DNA of 64,000 nucleotides from Pyrenophora tritici-repentis (taxonomy: Eukaryota > Ascomycota > Dothideomycetes > Pleosporales > Pleosporaceae): NCBI RefSeq assembly GCF_003171515.1, contig NC_089394.1:1736001-1800000 (forward strand), in the 5' to 3' direction. This document shows positions 54,194 through 64,000 of the stretch, one piece after another. Both the position numbers and the translations under genes were made by a program. Numbering within the stretch: the first letter of the stretch is position 1; each line of letters opens with the position of its first letter. The notes under the pieces are model-generated. The model was given only the letters and a program-made list of their open reading frames with translations, was not told the DNA's origin and did no database searches.

Positions 54194-55804
54194 TTATAAG
54201 AATACCTGGATCATGGCCTTTTTCGACGACACATTCTTGTCACAGCCGTCGACTACACAAACCTTGAAAGGCTCCGTGTTGGTTGGCTTTTCCTTGCCCT
54301 TTGCACTCCGCTTAGCACTTCGATTCGCAGTGCATTCGCCACAGTAAACCTGTCTTGATGTTAGTCCATGGCTAGGAATTGTATATAGAAGTATGCTTAC
54401 GTGACCGCATCCCTTGACAATCCATACCTGTCGTTTGATATCATCGCTACCCACACAAAGCTCCTCCTCGCAGTTCGGACATATCAGCGCATCCTCCTCT
54501 TCTGGGCTCCTCGTGAAGCCTTCTGGCGCTTTTGGAGGTGCCTCGTACGTTGGTGGGGGAGGTACTGAATCGCGCCCCCGCGGGCCGAGATCAAACGCTA
54601 CAGCGTCAAAGTCCAATGCAGGTGCTACAAAAGCACCTACTCGAATATGCGCATGACGCGAGCGGTGAGGAGCGATGGGTTCGTTTAAGCGGGTTGCTGT
54701 ACGATGGACGGAAGCGTGAAAACGGTCAACTTGTGCTCGAAGATGAGTGAAGCGGCCATTCAAAGTACCAAAAAGATCCAAGACATTGTCTAGTTCTTGC
54801 GCCCGACGCCTTGCTACCTCTGCTTCAGGGAGGGGGACCTCTCGCAGAAATTCCACTTCATCGTCGGAATTGTTGCCACCCATTGTTGGCGGCGGGAGAC
54901 GTCTACCTTCTATAGCTCGTGATGATATGAATTGTATGTCGGGCGAGCTCGGTTCGGGTACTTCGGGTGCTGGTGGTGTCGCCATTCGCCACTCCTCCTC
55001 GCCATTATCCAGGTCGATGATAATGTCCATGCCTCGCGGTAGTCGGGGTGCGCCATTCCCACGGCGAGCCCGACTCGACTCTTGCTGCTCTTGTACCCTC
55101 TCAGCCGGTCGCTGTTGACCATTATTACCGTCCTGGCTAGCACCATATCCGGAATCGTCGGCAGTGAGGTCAATAACATCGTCTCTTCTCATATCAACCA
55201 TGATGTCGTCATCATCATCCCCAGTCAAGTCGACGGAGCCTGCTTCTTGCTCTTGTGCTGCGCTAGCTGGCCGTCTAAAGTCGAATCCATCGCCGACATA
55301 ACGCCGTGGTATCATTCGCCGCACTCCTTCCAGGCGCATCATCCTGCCGGGGCGGGAGCTTGTCGCTGCAGGCGGAGCACGGTCGATGTGTCTGGGAGCA
55401 ACTTCCTCCCAGCCGCGAGAACGCAATGCCGAGTCTAAGTTAGGTGTTGGTCGTTGTTCAAAGGCCTGGTAGTGGGTTGGGGGATCGTCGTCGTCGTCGT
55501 CGTCGAATGTTGGGGTCCGTCGCTGTTGGTCGAGGGGTGCAGGCGCGTAATCGTCGTTCAGCGTGAGGCCCGTGTGACTGGCGTCGTAGTGGTGAGGAGC
55601 TTCGCGTTGTTCGGCAAAGGCTTGATATCTCCAGGCTGGTGAGGTGGAACCTGCCTCCTCGTCCATTTGTGCATGTGAGCGCTGCTCAGGGTCAGCCAGC
55701 GTCCAACTCCCATTGTACCCTGTTCCGCTCGGGTTCTTGGTATGACCGGCACTCACCTTGTGCTGTCCGTGCGTGTACCCAAATGGCAGTCCTTCTTCTT
55801 CCAT
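54194..55804 (-). CDS. RING-type protein with SUMO-interacting motifs
   Basis: Exons 55804-54401 and 54349-54194 on the minus strand give about 519 residues. The start is not certain (MEEEGLPFGY chosen; the frame is open to 55867). The N-terminal 350 residues are disordered and hold hydrophobic-acidic SUMO-binding-like motifs: SVDLTGDDDDDIMVDM, DVIDLTADD, DIIIDLDNGEEE. A helical stretch (ELDNVLDLFGTLNGRFTHL) follows. The C-terminus is a zinc module: CPNCEEELC .. KGCGH | VYCGECTANR .. CVVDGCDK, with an intron right between GCGH and VYCGEC. SIMs plus a C-terminal RING recall SUMO-targeted ubiquitin ligases such as Slx8/Rfp. The Cys spacing departs from classic C3HC4, so ligase activity is inference. 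Confidence 0.65.
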   Translation of the reverse strand: MEEEGLPFGYTHGQHKVSAGHTKNPSGTGYNGSWTLADPEQRSHAQMDEEAGSTSPAWRYQAFAEQREAPHHYDASHTGLTLNDDYAPAPLDQQRRTPTFDDDDDDDPPTHYQAFEQRPTPNLDSALRSRGWEEVAPRHIDRAPPAATSSRPGRMMRLEGVRRMIPRRYVGDGFDFRRPASAAQEQEAGSVDLTGDDDDDIMVDMRRDDVIDLTADDSGYGASQDGNNGQQRPAERVQEQQESSRARRGNGAPRLPRGMDIIIDLDNGEEEWRMATPPAPEVPEPSSPDIQFISSRAIEGRRLPPPTMGGNNSDDEVEFLREVPLPEAEVARRRAQELDNVLDLFGTLNGRFTHLRAQVDRFHASVHRTATRLNEPIAPHRSRHAHIRVGAFVAPALDFDAVAFDLGPRGRDSVPPPPTYEAPPKAPEGFTRSPEEEDALICPNCEEELCVGSDDIKRQVWIVKGCGHVSILLYTIPSHGLTSRQVYCGECTANRSAKRSAKGKEKPTNTEPFKVCVVDGCDKNVSSKKAMIQVFL

Positions 55805-56442
55805 GCCGGATGTACGAGACAGGAGCGATGCGGGGTATGCCGTGAGGATGACTGCCGTTATCGACAATGTCGATGTGAGGGCCGTGAAAGTGTCGTAGCG
55901 CTGGCGTGGCAGGCGTGTTCAGGTCGGCGAAACTCGTTGCTGGTGGCAAGGATGGCACCTCGGAAACGATCCGACAACCAGCACAAAGATTACCGCAGAT
56001 TGTCATTCACCAATACCCCTACGCTGAACAATGGGGATCCATTTTGTTCTTCACATTTCTGTTTTTTCTATATGAGCTCTCGCACCGTTTACAGCCTATT
56101 CACAGTGCCTCGCACATACATGAACAATAACGTGATGTAGTGCGACATGAATAATTTCTTCTTTGATTGTCCTGAGGACGTTTCATATACCTACAGCAAC
56201 GCTATATCCAACTTTGAGCCTGTGTATTTGCAACAGAAAACATCGCCTACCATGGCTGTTTTCATCTTCTGACGTATGCACCGACTTGGCTCTGGCCAGT
56301 CTGGTCCAAGGCCTTCTCAACACACTGTCCTGTGCCCCTCCTCCGTGATTCCAGTCGTGTGCGACATGGCTCAAACTTCACCTTTTTTGTTTCGGTAGCC
56401 CTTATAGAATGATAAGACTCGCATATTGCAGCCTATCACTGC
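55805..56442. other. Intergenic spacer
   Basis: RING gene promoter and PRP19 3' region. No gene supported. Confidence 0.4.
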
Positions 56443-57950
56443 TTAGGGCGCTGCGAGTACCGCTAGACCACCCTCTGGTGTCAAAGCTACTAGGCTTGCA
56501 GCTTTGCCACCCCAGGCAATATCCTTCGCTGGCGCTGCCTTCCTAACGAGCTCGGCCCAGCTCTTCGTGGCCTTGGTAAATTGCTGCACCGACACGCTGC
56601 CTGTCCCGCCGATGGCCAAGTACATGCTGCTGTGGTCCCACCTGCAGCTAGTGGCAGGGCTACCTGATTCGAGCGTATGAACCACCGACTGCTTCCGGAT
56701 ATCCCAAATGGTAACACTGGAAGAGTTTTGTTGCACGAGAGCGAACCAAGTTCCATTCTCAGAGAACTTGAGATCCACGATAGGAGCGCCAATCTCGAGA
56801 GATGTCATCTGGGTGCCGGTCTTGATGTCGTAGACACGAACGTTGCCATCTGAGCTGCCGACGAAAAAGAGCATGCCGTCGACGTGGAATGATATGCATG
56901 TGATTTCCGCCTCGACATAGACTTGCGAGACAGTCTTGAACGTCGTAAGTTCGTGGACGGCATAGTGCTTATCGGTACCAGCTGTTGCGAGCATCTTTCC
57001 ACTGGGGTGCAGGGACATGGATGTGATAGCTCCGGCATGTGATCCCACCTGTGCAATCTCCTTGCCTTGTTCGAATATCTTGACCGTACCAGCCGAAGTT
57101 CCAACAATTGCACGATCTCCGCACCAAGCTGTTGCTGTAACTGCGCTACCTGCGTTGAATGTCTGTACAACCTTCTGTTCTGCCAAGTCATAGACGCCCG
57201 CATTGCCGTCTGATCCGCCAAACAATACCATATTGGATTCGCTTGTAGCGACACTGCTGGCGCCAGGGTAAATGGCATCGGTCGTCTGGGCCAAGTCGAA
57301 TCTGGACACATCTTCTGCAGATGTCCAATCGGCCGGTACAGCTCGCTTTCGACGTGATGCAAATAATCTATTTCTCGTTAGCCTTATCCTTCCAGGTTCT
57401 TATGAGCTAGACACCCAGCGGCCCAAAATAAAGGCCAATCAACGCGGGAAAAAACTCACTCTTGCTGTGTGTTATCGACAACTGCCACGAGCTCTTCAGG
57501 CAGACCCTGACCATCAACTTGCATCGCATCACCCTGGCCGCCTCCGCTGATGGTAACATTCGACAGAGCCTCACGGGCCTCATCGCGCTCTTTTGTAATC
57601 CGTGCAATCACTCTTGTTGCAGCATCGTTTTGGTATAGCGCAGTGCTCAGCTCCTGCCTTGTTTGCGCAAGGTGTTGCTTGAGCGTGTGTGTCTCCAATA
57701 CAATGGCATCCCATTCATTCTGGAAGGCGCTGAGCATGGCAGGTATCGACGTGAAGTTTGGCGCGCGTGGGGTAACAACATTGGGCGATTTGAGCTCGAT
57801 GAGGTCCTCAGTCGCGAGGTCCTCACCTGTAACGGGATCGGTGTGGTGTTCCGCGATGTGTGCTTCGATGAGACGCTTTTCAAAGACATTGCCGCTCTTG
57901 CGCGAGGCAACGGGTTCGCGGGGAGCTTCGCCAGAGATTGCGCAAAGCAT
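56443..57950 (-). CDS. PRP19: Prp19 U-box ubiquitin ligase / splicing factor
   Basis: Core of the NineTeen complex that activates the spliceosome and ubiquitinates Prp3; it also acts in DNA repair. Exons 57950-57460 and 57367-56443 on the minus strand give 471 residues. Starts MLCAISGEAPREPV with the U-box in residues 1-70 (GNVFEKRLIEAHIAEHHTDPVTGEDL). Next is the tetramerisation coiled coil (about 75-140, QNEWDAIVLETHTLKQHL). Then comes a linker with RRKRAVPADWTSAEDV, and WD40 repeats to the end (MVLFGGSDGNAGVYDL, LATAGTDKHYAVHEL, FFVGSSDGNVRVYDI). The intron of 92 nt is placed by GTGAGT and AAATAG. Firm identification. Confidence 0.96.
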
Positions 57951-58996
57951 TTTGTCGTGTTGTTTGTTATTGGTGATGTTAAAGGACAGCTGCCTGTCGC
58001 GTTTGAACTTTTCGGAGAAGGGAACGCGCTAGTTCTGTGGTCCGTGCACAGGGCTTCAGTCTCCAGGTTCTTGAACTGGGACATAACCTTGGAAATGGGT
58101 TCATTGTATGTATTGTATTTGGTCTCTATATTCCATGTCAACTACTTGATTTTGCTTATCATGTACATTGTAATAACGCCTAGGTCTTGGATCGTTTGTA
58201 GCCAACTTCGCTCTACACCTTGATCCATATTGATATAGCAATGGCGTGCACTCGGCAATATGTACAATGTCATTGAATTCTTGTAGCCTCCATTTCCTCA
58301 CAGTACGAAATACAGCTGCTCAGCTTGGCATATGTTGTGTCGAGTATGCATGTGATGTGCTCGTTGATGGACGTCTGGACTCGCCTGTTCCACCTTAGAA
58401 ATTCCTAATTATTTCTGCGTTGGCTCTAATCTGCCGCCGTCTTCTTGGTAACCACATCTCCATACCTCGGAAGATGGTACTTCGGCCGGTCCGACAGCGG
58501 GCCAATCGATCTGTCGATGGTCCGACATGTAGCCAATCGGAACGTCTCATCTACGCCCACGCTATGTTTCCCGCTTCACGTTCGAGTGAACAAGCTGAGC
58601 TCCGTTGCTTCTACCCCATAACCCCAGGCTTCGGGCAATTCGCGCCTAACCCCAGCTCCAAAATGGCAGCGTTTCCGGGCTGCCAAGTACTCGTAGTGTG
58701 CCTCTCCGGATCCAATAGCCTTGTCAAGTTGCTTCTTTGGTCCTCAAGGCTTTGCCAAGCCATGCACGACGAACAGTCCTTGGTGACGGCATTGCGGGGA
58801 GCGGGTCTTGGGTGCATTTGGAGCTACTGTAGTATGCAAACGGAAAGCCTGAACCGAGATCACAGTGCATTTCTTGTTGTGATGGTGCATGACCTAAAGT
58901 GTTTTGTGGCGCAGACTCAGGTATAAGAGGACGTTGAGATCCTCCAGAGATCAGCATCGATACAGGTCTCTGGTACTCTCAACACCAGCAGAAACC
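57951..58996. other. Bidirectional promoter of PRP19 and alpha-glucosidase genes
   Basis: No gene supported; an open frame at 58420-58926 has no domain or splice support. Contains a CGGN8CGG site at 58487-58500. Confidence 0.45.
58487..58500 (+). promoter_or_regulatory. AmyR-type CGGN8CGG site
   Basis: CGG at 58487-58489 and 58498-58500 separated by TCCGACAG. CGGN8(C/A)GG is the site described for the Zn2Cys6 regulator AmyR on Aspergillus amylase and glucosidase genes. It lies about 500 bp upstream of the GH31 start. Confidence 0.5.
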
Positions 58997-61990
58997 ATGA
59001 TCACCAAGGGGCTTCTCGTCCTTGGGTCTGCGATTCCCGCTCTTGCGGGTTCGCTTGTCGAACGCCAAAGCTCATCACTCGAAAACTGCCCTGGATACAC
59101 CGCCAGCAATGTACAGAATGACGGCTCCAAGGTCACTGCGGATCTCTCTCTCGCAAGCACTGCTTGCAACGTCTATGGTGATGATCTGGCCGATCTCAAA
59201 TTGGAAGTCGAATACCAAACGGGTGCGTTTGGAGGATCATTGCAATTTGATGGACCGCGACTAACCATAGGAAATAGAGGACCGACTTCATGTCAAGATC
59301 TACGACGCCGCTGAGAAGGTCTTCCAAATCCAAGAATCTGTCTGGCCACGTCCTTCTGCCGATGAGGGTGTTCAACCTGACAAGTCTGCCCTGACTTTCT
59401 CTTGGACCGACAGTCCTTTCTCCTTTGCCATCACACGCAAGGAGACCAACGAGACGCTCTTCGATACTTCGGCTGCGTCACTCGTCTTTGAGACACAGTA
59501 CTTGCGCATGAGGACTGCTCTCCCAAATGCACCGAACCTGTACGGACTTGGTGAATCTACCGACTCGTTCCATCTCAACACCACCAACTACACGCGCACT
59601 GTAAGTATTTCAAAAACCTGAAGATTGCTCTCATGATGCTAATATACCTAGCTCTGGAACCGAGATGCCTACGGAACAGCCCCTGGAAGCAACCTGTACG
59701 GATCCCACCCAATCTATTTCGACCACCGCGGCGAGAACGGAACCCATGGTGTCTTCTTTGCCAGTTCTCAGGGCATGGATATCAAGATTGATGACTCTGA
59801 AGGCCAGTTCCTCGAATACAACACTTTGGGTGGTATCTTTGACTTTTACTTCCTTGCCGGTCCCAGCCCCAAGGAAGTTGCGATCCAATACTCTGCTCTT
59901 TCTGGTCTCCCAGCCATGATGCCATACTGGGGTTTCGGTTCCCACCAGTGCAAGTATGGTTACAGGGATGTTTGGGAAGTTGCTGAAGTTGTGGCAAACT
60001 ACTCAATCGCTGACATTCCACTCGAGGTTAGTCCTGAGGATCTGTAATTCCTGAGTTCAACCACTAACACGCGTAGACTATGTGGACAGATATCGATTAC
60101 ATGGATCTCCGTCGCTTGTTCACTCTTGATCCCGAGCGTTACCCGCTTGAGCTGGTCCGCCAACTAGTAGACTACTTGCACTCCCATCAACAGCACTACA
60201 TCCTGATGGTCAACTCTGCTGTATGGAGTGGCGACTATGATGGTTTCAACGACGGCGCCAAGCTTGAGGTCTTCCAGAAGCGTGCCAATGGCTCGTTCTT
60301 TGAAGGCGCTGTCTGGCCTGGCCCAACCGTCTTCCCCGATTGGTTCCACCCTAACACACAGCAATACTGGGATGAAAAGTTTGCCGAGTTCTTTGACCCT
60401 GCCACCGGCGTTGATATTGATGGCTTGTGGAACGATATGAACGAGCCCGCCAACTTCTGCCCATACCCTTGCGAGGATCCCGAAGGTAAGCCTTCTCATT
60501 TTGCATCGTAAACTCTAGATTACTAATATCTGGCAGCATACTCCACCGAGTCCAAGAACCCTCCTGAGCCACCACCAGTTCGCGCCTCGGCAGGACGTCA
60601 AATCCCGGGATTCCCAGCAGGTTTCCAACCGCAATCCAACTCCAGCACTTCCAGGCGCTCACTATACCCTCGAGAGTCCAACACCCGTGATACTAAACTT
60701 TCCATCTCTAAACGTCAAGCTTCCAACAACACCAACGATCTCGCCAAGTACCCTGGTCTTCCCGGGCGCGATCTCATCAACCCCAAGTATGAGATTCAGA
60801 ACGCTGCCGGATCCATCAGCAACAAGACTCTTGATACCAATATCCAGAACTACGATAGTACTTATCACTATGATACACACAACTTTTGGGGATCGATGAT
60901 GTCAATTGCAAGCCGCAAGTCTATGGTCAAGCGCCGTCCCGAACGTCGTCCATTGATCATTACACGATCTACTTTTGTTGGACTTGGTGCCCACCTAGGC
61001 AAATGGCTCGGCGACAACGTCTCCGAATGGGCCCAATATCGCTTCTCCATTGCGGGTATCCTCAGTTTCAATGCCATCTACCAAATCCCCATGGTCGGCC
61101 CCGATATCTGCGGTTTCGCAGGCAACACCACGGAAACCTTGTGCGCACGTTGGGCCACTCTGGGCGCATTCTACCCCTTCATGAGGAACCATGCCGGAGA
61201 CACATCCATTAGCCAGGAATACTACCGCTGGCCCCTGACTACGGCAGCAGCCAAGAACGCCATCGCCGTAAGGTACAGGCTTTTGGATTACTTCTACACG
61301 GCCTTCCATCGCCAGGCCACCACCGGAGTACCCAGTCTAAACCCCCTTTGGTTCCACTACCCCTCAGACCCCGAGACGTTTGCCATTGACCACCAGTTCT
61401 TTTACGGCAACAGCATCCTCGTATCGCCTGTGCTGGAAGAAAACAGCACCTCGGTATCCATCTACCTGCCGAACGAGACCTTCTACGACTACTGGACTGG
61501 CGCGCGTGTCCAAGGAAAGGGCGAATACATCAACTTGACCGACGTGGGTTTTGATTCAATCCCCCTACATATCCGCGGTGGATCCATCTTGCCCCTCCGC
61601 GCAGAGTCCGCAAACACGACAACTGAGCTCAGGAAGAACGATTTCGTCCTCTGGATCGCACCGAACTCTACCAACCAAGCCACTGGCTCTTTGTACCTTG
61701 ATGACGGTGATTCCATGGAACAACCGGCTACCTCACTCATCACCTTTTCATACGATAACGGCAAGTTCAGCATGGCTGGTGAATTTGGTTACAAGACCGA
61801 TCTCGTAATCAAGAACATGACTGTCCTGGGTGGTGAAAAGACCGTCCAAGGACCCGTCGCTCTGAACGCAAGCTGGGAGCACAACTTCGGAGGCCCCGAG
61901 TTTGAGGGAATGGCACCCCGAAGACATGTAGGCGTTGGTTTCTTTTGGGGTGCAGCAGTGGGTCTCGCGAGTGTGATGTTCAACTTGTAG
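58997..61990 (+). CDS. Secreted alpha-glucosidase, glycoside hydrolase family 31
   Basis: Retaining exo-enzyme releasing glucose from maltose and starch ends. Exons 58997-59222, 59278-59600, 59652-60026, 60077-60485, 60537-61990 give 928 residues, the usual fungal size. The signal peptide runs [19 protein letters not shown]. Landmarks: [36 protein letters not shown], catalytic nucleophile Asp428 in GLWNDMNEP, then [33 protein letters not shown] (acid/base Asp by family), and MRNHAGDTS. Many Asn-X-Ser/Thr sites. The C-terminus ends in a hydrophobic run ([18 protein letters not shown]), possibly a GPI or membrane anchor. At exon 1, GAAATAGAG at 59271 gives two acceptor choices; the downstream one (exon from 59278) keeps [10 protein letters not shown] in frame. 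Confidence 0.95.
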
Positions 61991-62253
61991 ATGATGTCCA
62001 TTTTTGTAGTATACAAAATTTTATAAAAAGGAAGGGAAAGGAAAGGAGATATCTATTCCCGTAGTATACAAATGTTCATGAAAAGGAAAGGAAAGGAAAG
62101 GTAGTCCGCCAGCAGACCACCCTCCCAAATCCCGAACCTCAAAGTCCCTAATCCCTTCTGCTCACTCCTCCTCCTCATCCTCCTCCTCCTCCTCATCCAA
62201 AACCAATCCCCCCCAGCCTACTCCTCCCCACCCTCCTCGCCACCTTCTCCCTC
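61991..62253 (+). repeat. Short GA-rich duplications and pyrimidine tract
   Basis: GTAGTATACAAA followed by an AAAAGGAAAGG run occurs twice (62008-62048 and 62060-62102). Further on lies a CTCCTC-rich tract (62160-62260). No gene. Confidence 0.5.
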
Positions 62254-62649
62254 TCAAGCCGCTCCACTGTCTTCCACACACCCCTCCTCGCCCTCGGAAT
62301 CCCACCCAACTATCTCCCGGGAAGAAGCTCCGACAGCTGCTTCACCTGCTGTCTTTGTTTGAATGACACAACGCCGTCCCTGCCCTTTTCGAGCTTCTTC
62401 TTCAGCGCCAGACGCTTCCTGCAGAGCAGGCGCTCCGCGTGCTTTGTCTTGGTCTTTGTGATCTTCTTTTTGGTGAGGACACCGGTTTGCTGGGGGTGCG
62501 GGGGCGGGCTTGGTGGTTGTGGTTGTGGTTGTGGAGGTTTTTGACCGTGTGCGTCCGGCCACGGGGCCCTTTTGTTGGGTGATAATACGGAGATTGGCGT
62601 TGCATTGGTGGATCCAATGGCGAACGATGGTTGGGGGATAGGTGTCCAT
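62254..62649 (-). CDS. Hypothetical short basic/low-complexity protein (doubtful)
   Basis: An open frame of 131 residues from ATG 62649 (MDTYPPTIVRHWIHQCN), with poly-Thr, Pro/Ala and Lys/Glu-rich stretches. The composition tracks simple-sequence DNA and there is no domain. The frame is open further upstream. Listed only because nothing else fills the space; it may be chance. Confidence 0.2.
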   Translation of the reverse strand: MDTYPPTIVRHWIHQCNANLRIITQQKGPVAGRTRSKTSTTTTTTTKPAPAPPANRCPHQKEDHKDQDKARGAPALQEASGAEEEARKGQGRRCVIQTKTAGEAAVGASSREIVGWDSEGEEGCVEDSGAA

Positions 62650-62832
62650 TGTGTGGTATGTAGGCGCCTGGGGGCTGGTTTGAAGGTGGTAGATGGTGTG
62701 TTTTTGGGGATGTGGGAAGGTGCTCAGTGTATGATTTTGGTAGTATGTAGAGGTTTGGAAGTCTTGTGGGAAGTCTGGATATGGTAAGAAGATGGGGAGG
62801 GAGAGGGTATAGGTAGTTGTCGGATACCTAGG

Positions 62833-62960
62833 TTCACTCACAATAGTAGAGTTACAATAGATCTACTAAATGCTAAAATGTAAGAGAACAGCGGTGGAAT
62901 CGAGGGGAAATGGTCGTGTGTAGTATAGGATTGTAAACTTACACTATTGTGAAGAGTGAA
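62833..62960. mobile_element. MITE-like inverted-repeat element
   Basis: TTCACTCACAATAGTAGAG at 62833 on the left is matched by the inverse CACAATAGTGTAAGTTTACA on the right (about 62931-62952, read from the far end). The imperfect terminal inverted repeats extend to about 30 bp. The 128-bp interior has no coding capacity. Target duplication not clear. Confidence 0.6.
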
Positions 62961-62979
62961 AGTGAAAGTGGCTCCGCTT

Positions 62980-63880
62980 TCACCACTTTCGATACTCCTT
63001 CCTACTCCTTCTCACTCTATTGTGCAGCTCTTCACGCTCACTTATACCAGCGTTAAACCAATCGAAAGAAACCCGCTTCTCGAAACAGAATTCCAGGTTC
63101 GCCATGTCCGCTGCCACTTTCCGGCTCACATCCGTCCACACAATAGCGTTGCGCTTGCGGAGCGGGTAGCTTCTATTGTGCGCGTCAAGAGTGAAGACAT
63201 CGAATGTACAACCAGCCCATGGACCATTTTCGAAGAGTACGTGTTTTGTAGTGGGTCTGCCTTTATAGAGAAGAAGTCGCACTGCACGTCAACACGAGAA
63301 ACACGTTGGCGAGAGTGAAAGGCTTGGGGTCATCCGGTACTTGCTCGCCATATAGCAATCGGTCAAAAGAGCATTGCAGACTTCTCCAAAATCTTCCCAC
63401 TCTTTTACGATACGTGACAGGCTCCGGTGACGGTACAGATAGCTCCCAGCCCTTGTCCATATCGGCTGGTCTTTGCAGCTGATCTGAGCGTATATACTCC
63501 TTTGTGGTATTATTGCGCAAGATCCAGACTCTATTTTGGGGATACATGTACATCTGCGACAGATCCTTGTAAACCAGCACCCTTTTTGCAAGATCCAAAT
63601 CGTCGAGGAACCTCGTTGGATACCAGGATGCACCTCCATCTACTGCTGCACCCCACCTATCTTCAGGCGGGTTCGGATAGCGATCCCACTCCCATTCCTT
63701 CAAAACCTCCCGGGAGAATCTGTATTCGCTACGATGTTGGGTTCTGACGTCGTAATGGTGCCGGAACTCGTCCGTGAGTTCTGAGTGACCACCGTAGAAG
63801 ACAACCTTCTTTCCGGCCCAATTCGGTGATTGTGGACTCGCATAACTCCGGTGAATGTAGCTTAGGACCATTGGCCGCAT
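62980..63880 (-). pseudogene. Hypothetical protein gene with a frameshift (right edge)
   Basis: Two overlapping minus-strand frames make one protein. 63880-63263 reads NWAGKKVVFYGGHSELTDEF, then VLVYKDLSQMYMYPQNRVWILRNN, and ends PFTLANVFLVL. 63282-62980 continues as RLLLYKGRPTTKHVLFENGPW, then NAIVWTDVSRKVAADMANLEFCFEKRVSFDWF. They join with a one-base shift at about 63263-63287. The only GT..AG there would make a 23-nt intron, too short. So it is either a one-base lesion or an assembly error. Upstream, the frame runs on past 63880 toward 63970, so the start may be earlier. I do not recognise the family. The MITE-like element lies just downstream of its stop. Confidence 0.5.
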
Positions 63881-64000
63881 TCGAGTAGAGGTAAGGCCTA
63901 GGGAGAGGACATCTTGTAGTTGATTCCTCAGAGGTGTTCAATACGTATCTCTGTTTGCAATGAAAAGCTGTTTGATTACGAGGTCGAAAATTCAGTTGGG

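Noticed and set aside
58420..58926. 168-codon plus-strand frame
   Set aside because: Sits in the shared PRP19/alpha-glucosidase promoter with no homology that I recognise.
1..64000. tRNA, rRNA or CRISPR loci
   Set aside because: No A/B-box pairs with a cloverleaf, no rRNA-like blocks and no regularly spaced repeats were found by eye; a tRNAscan run would be decisive.

Overview
The window looks like chromosomal DNA of a filamentous ascomycete. Genes are split by short introns of about 40-130 nt, with GT-AG borders and CTAAC/CTGAC branch sites a few bases before the acceptor. There are no operons. The gene set is eukaryotic (VAC8, Pol III subunit, Ypt7, Prp19, NAD kinase, RNR2). The family mix (hybrid histidine kinase, chloroperoxidase-type peroxidase, small cysteine-rich secreted protein, C>T-type nonsense lesions in relics) suggests a Dothideomycete, perhaps Pleosporales. 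That placement is inference from memory of these families, not a search result.

Layout. 1-7.0 kb is a decayed, gene-poor block. It holds frame-hopping coding remnants, a coiled-coil relic with an in-frame TAG, an antisense piece resembling the downstream histidine kinase, and a broken SF1 helicase. 7.1-16 kb carries VAC8, RPC53/RPC4 and a large hybrid histidine kinase. 16.4-21.4 kb carries a WDR44-like WD40 protein and the ribonucleotide reductase small subunit, both on the minus strand. 21.4-25.5 kb has almost no genes. It is dotted with ACGCGT boxes and hides a three-exon gene for a 97-residue secreted protein with eight cysteines. 25.5-35.7 kb is compact: Ypt7, a DMT transporter, Pus4, a J-protein, NAD kinase and a seven-exon AAA+/Mg-chelatase-like protein. 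36-44 kb has a G-rich telomere-like tract, a coiled-coil relic, an FG/coiled-coil protein, a small zinc-type protein and a Pro/Gln/RS-rich protein. 44-50 kb is sparse, with a secreted heme-thiolate peroxidase and a single-pass membrane protein. 50-62 kb is dense: a BMT6-like rRNA methyltransferase, a CMD-family protein, Phs1 dehydratase, a SIM-containing RING protein, Prp19 and a GH31 alpha-glucosidase. The right edge carries a frameshifted hypothetical gene next to a MITE-like element.

How genes relate. Most are independent housekeeping genes. Vac8 and Ypt7 both act on the vacuole. RNR2 supplies S-phase dNTPs and sits among MluI cell-cycle boxes. The alpha-glucosidase has an AmyR-type CGGN8CGG site upstream. 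Candidates for something undescribed are the hidden eight-Cys secreted protein, the Mg-chelatase-like ATPase homologue without a visible Walker A, and the protein combining a TFIIS-N-like region, FG motifs and a coiled coil. Exon borders were derived by hand from splice signals and frame continuity. No alignments or searches were possible.
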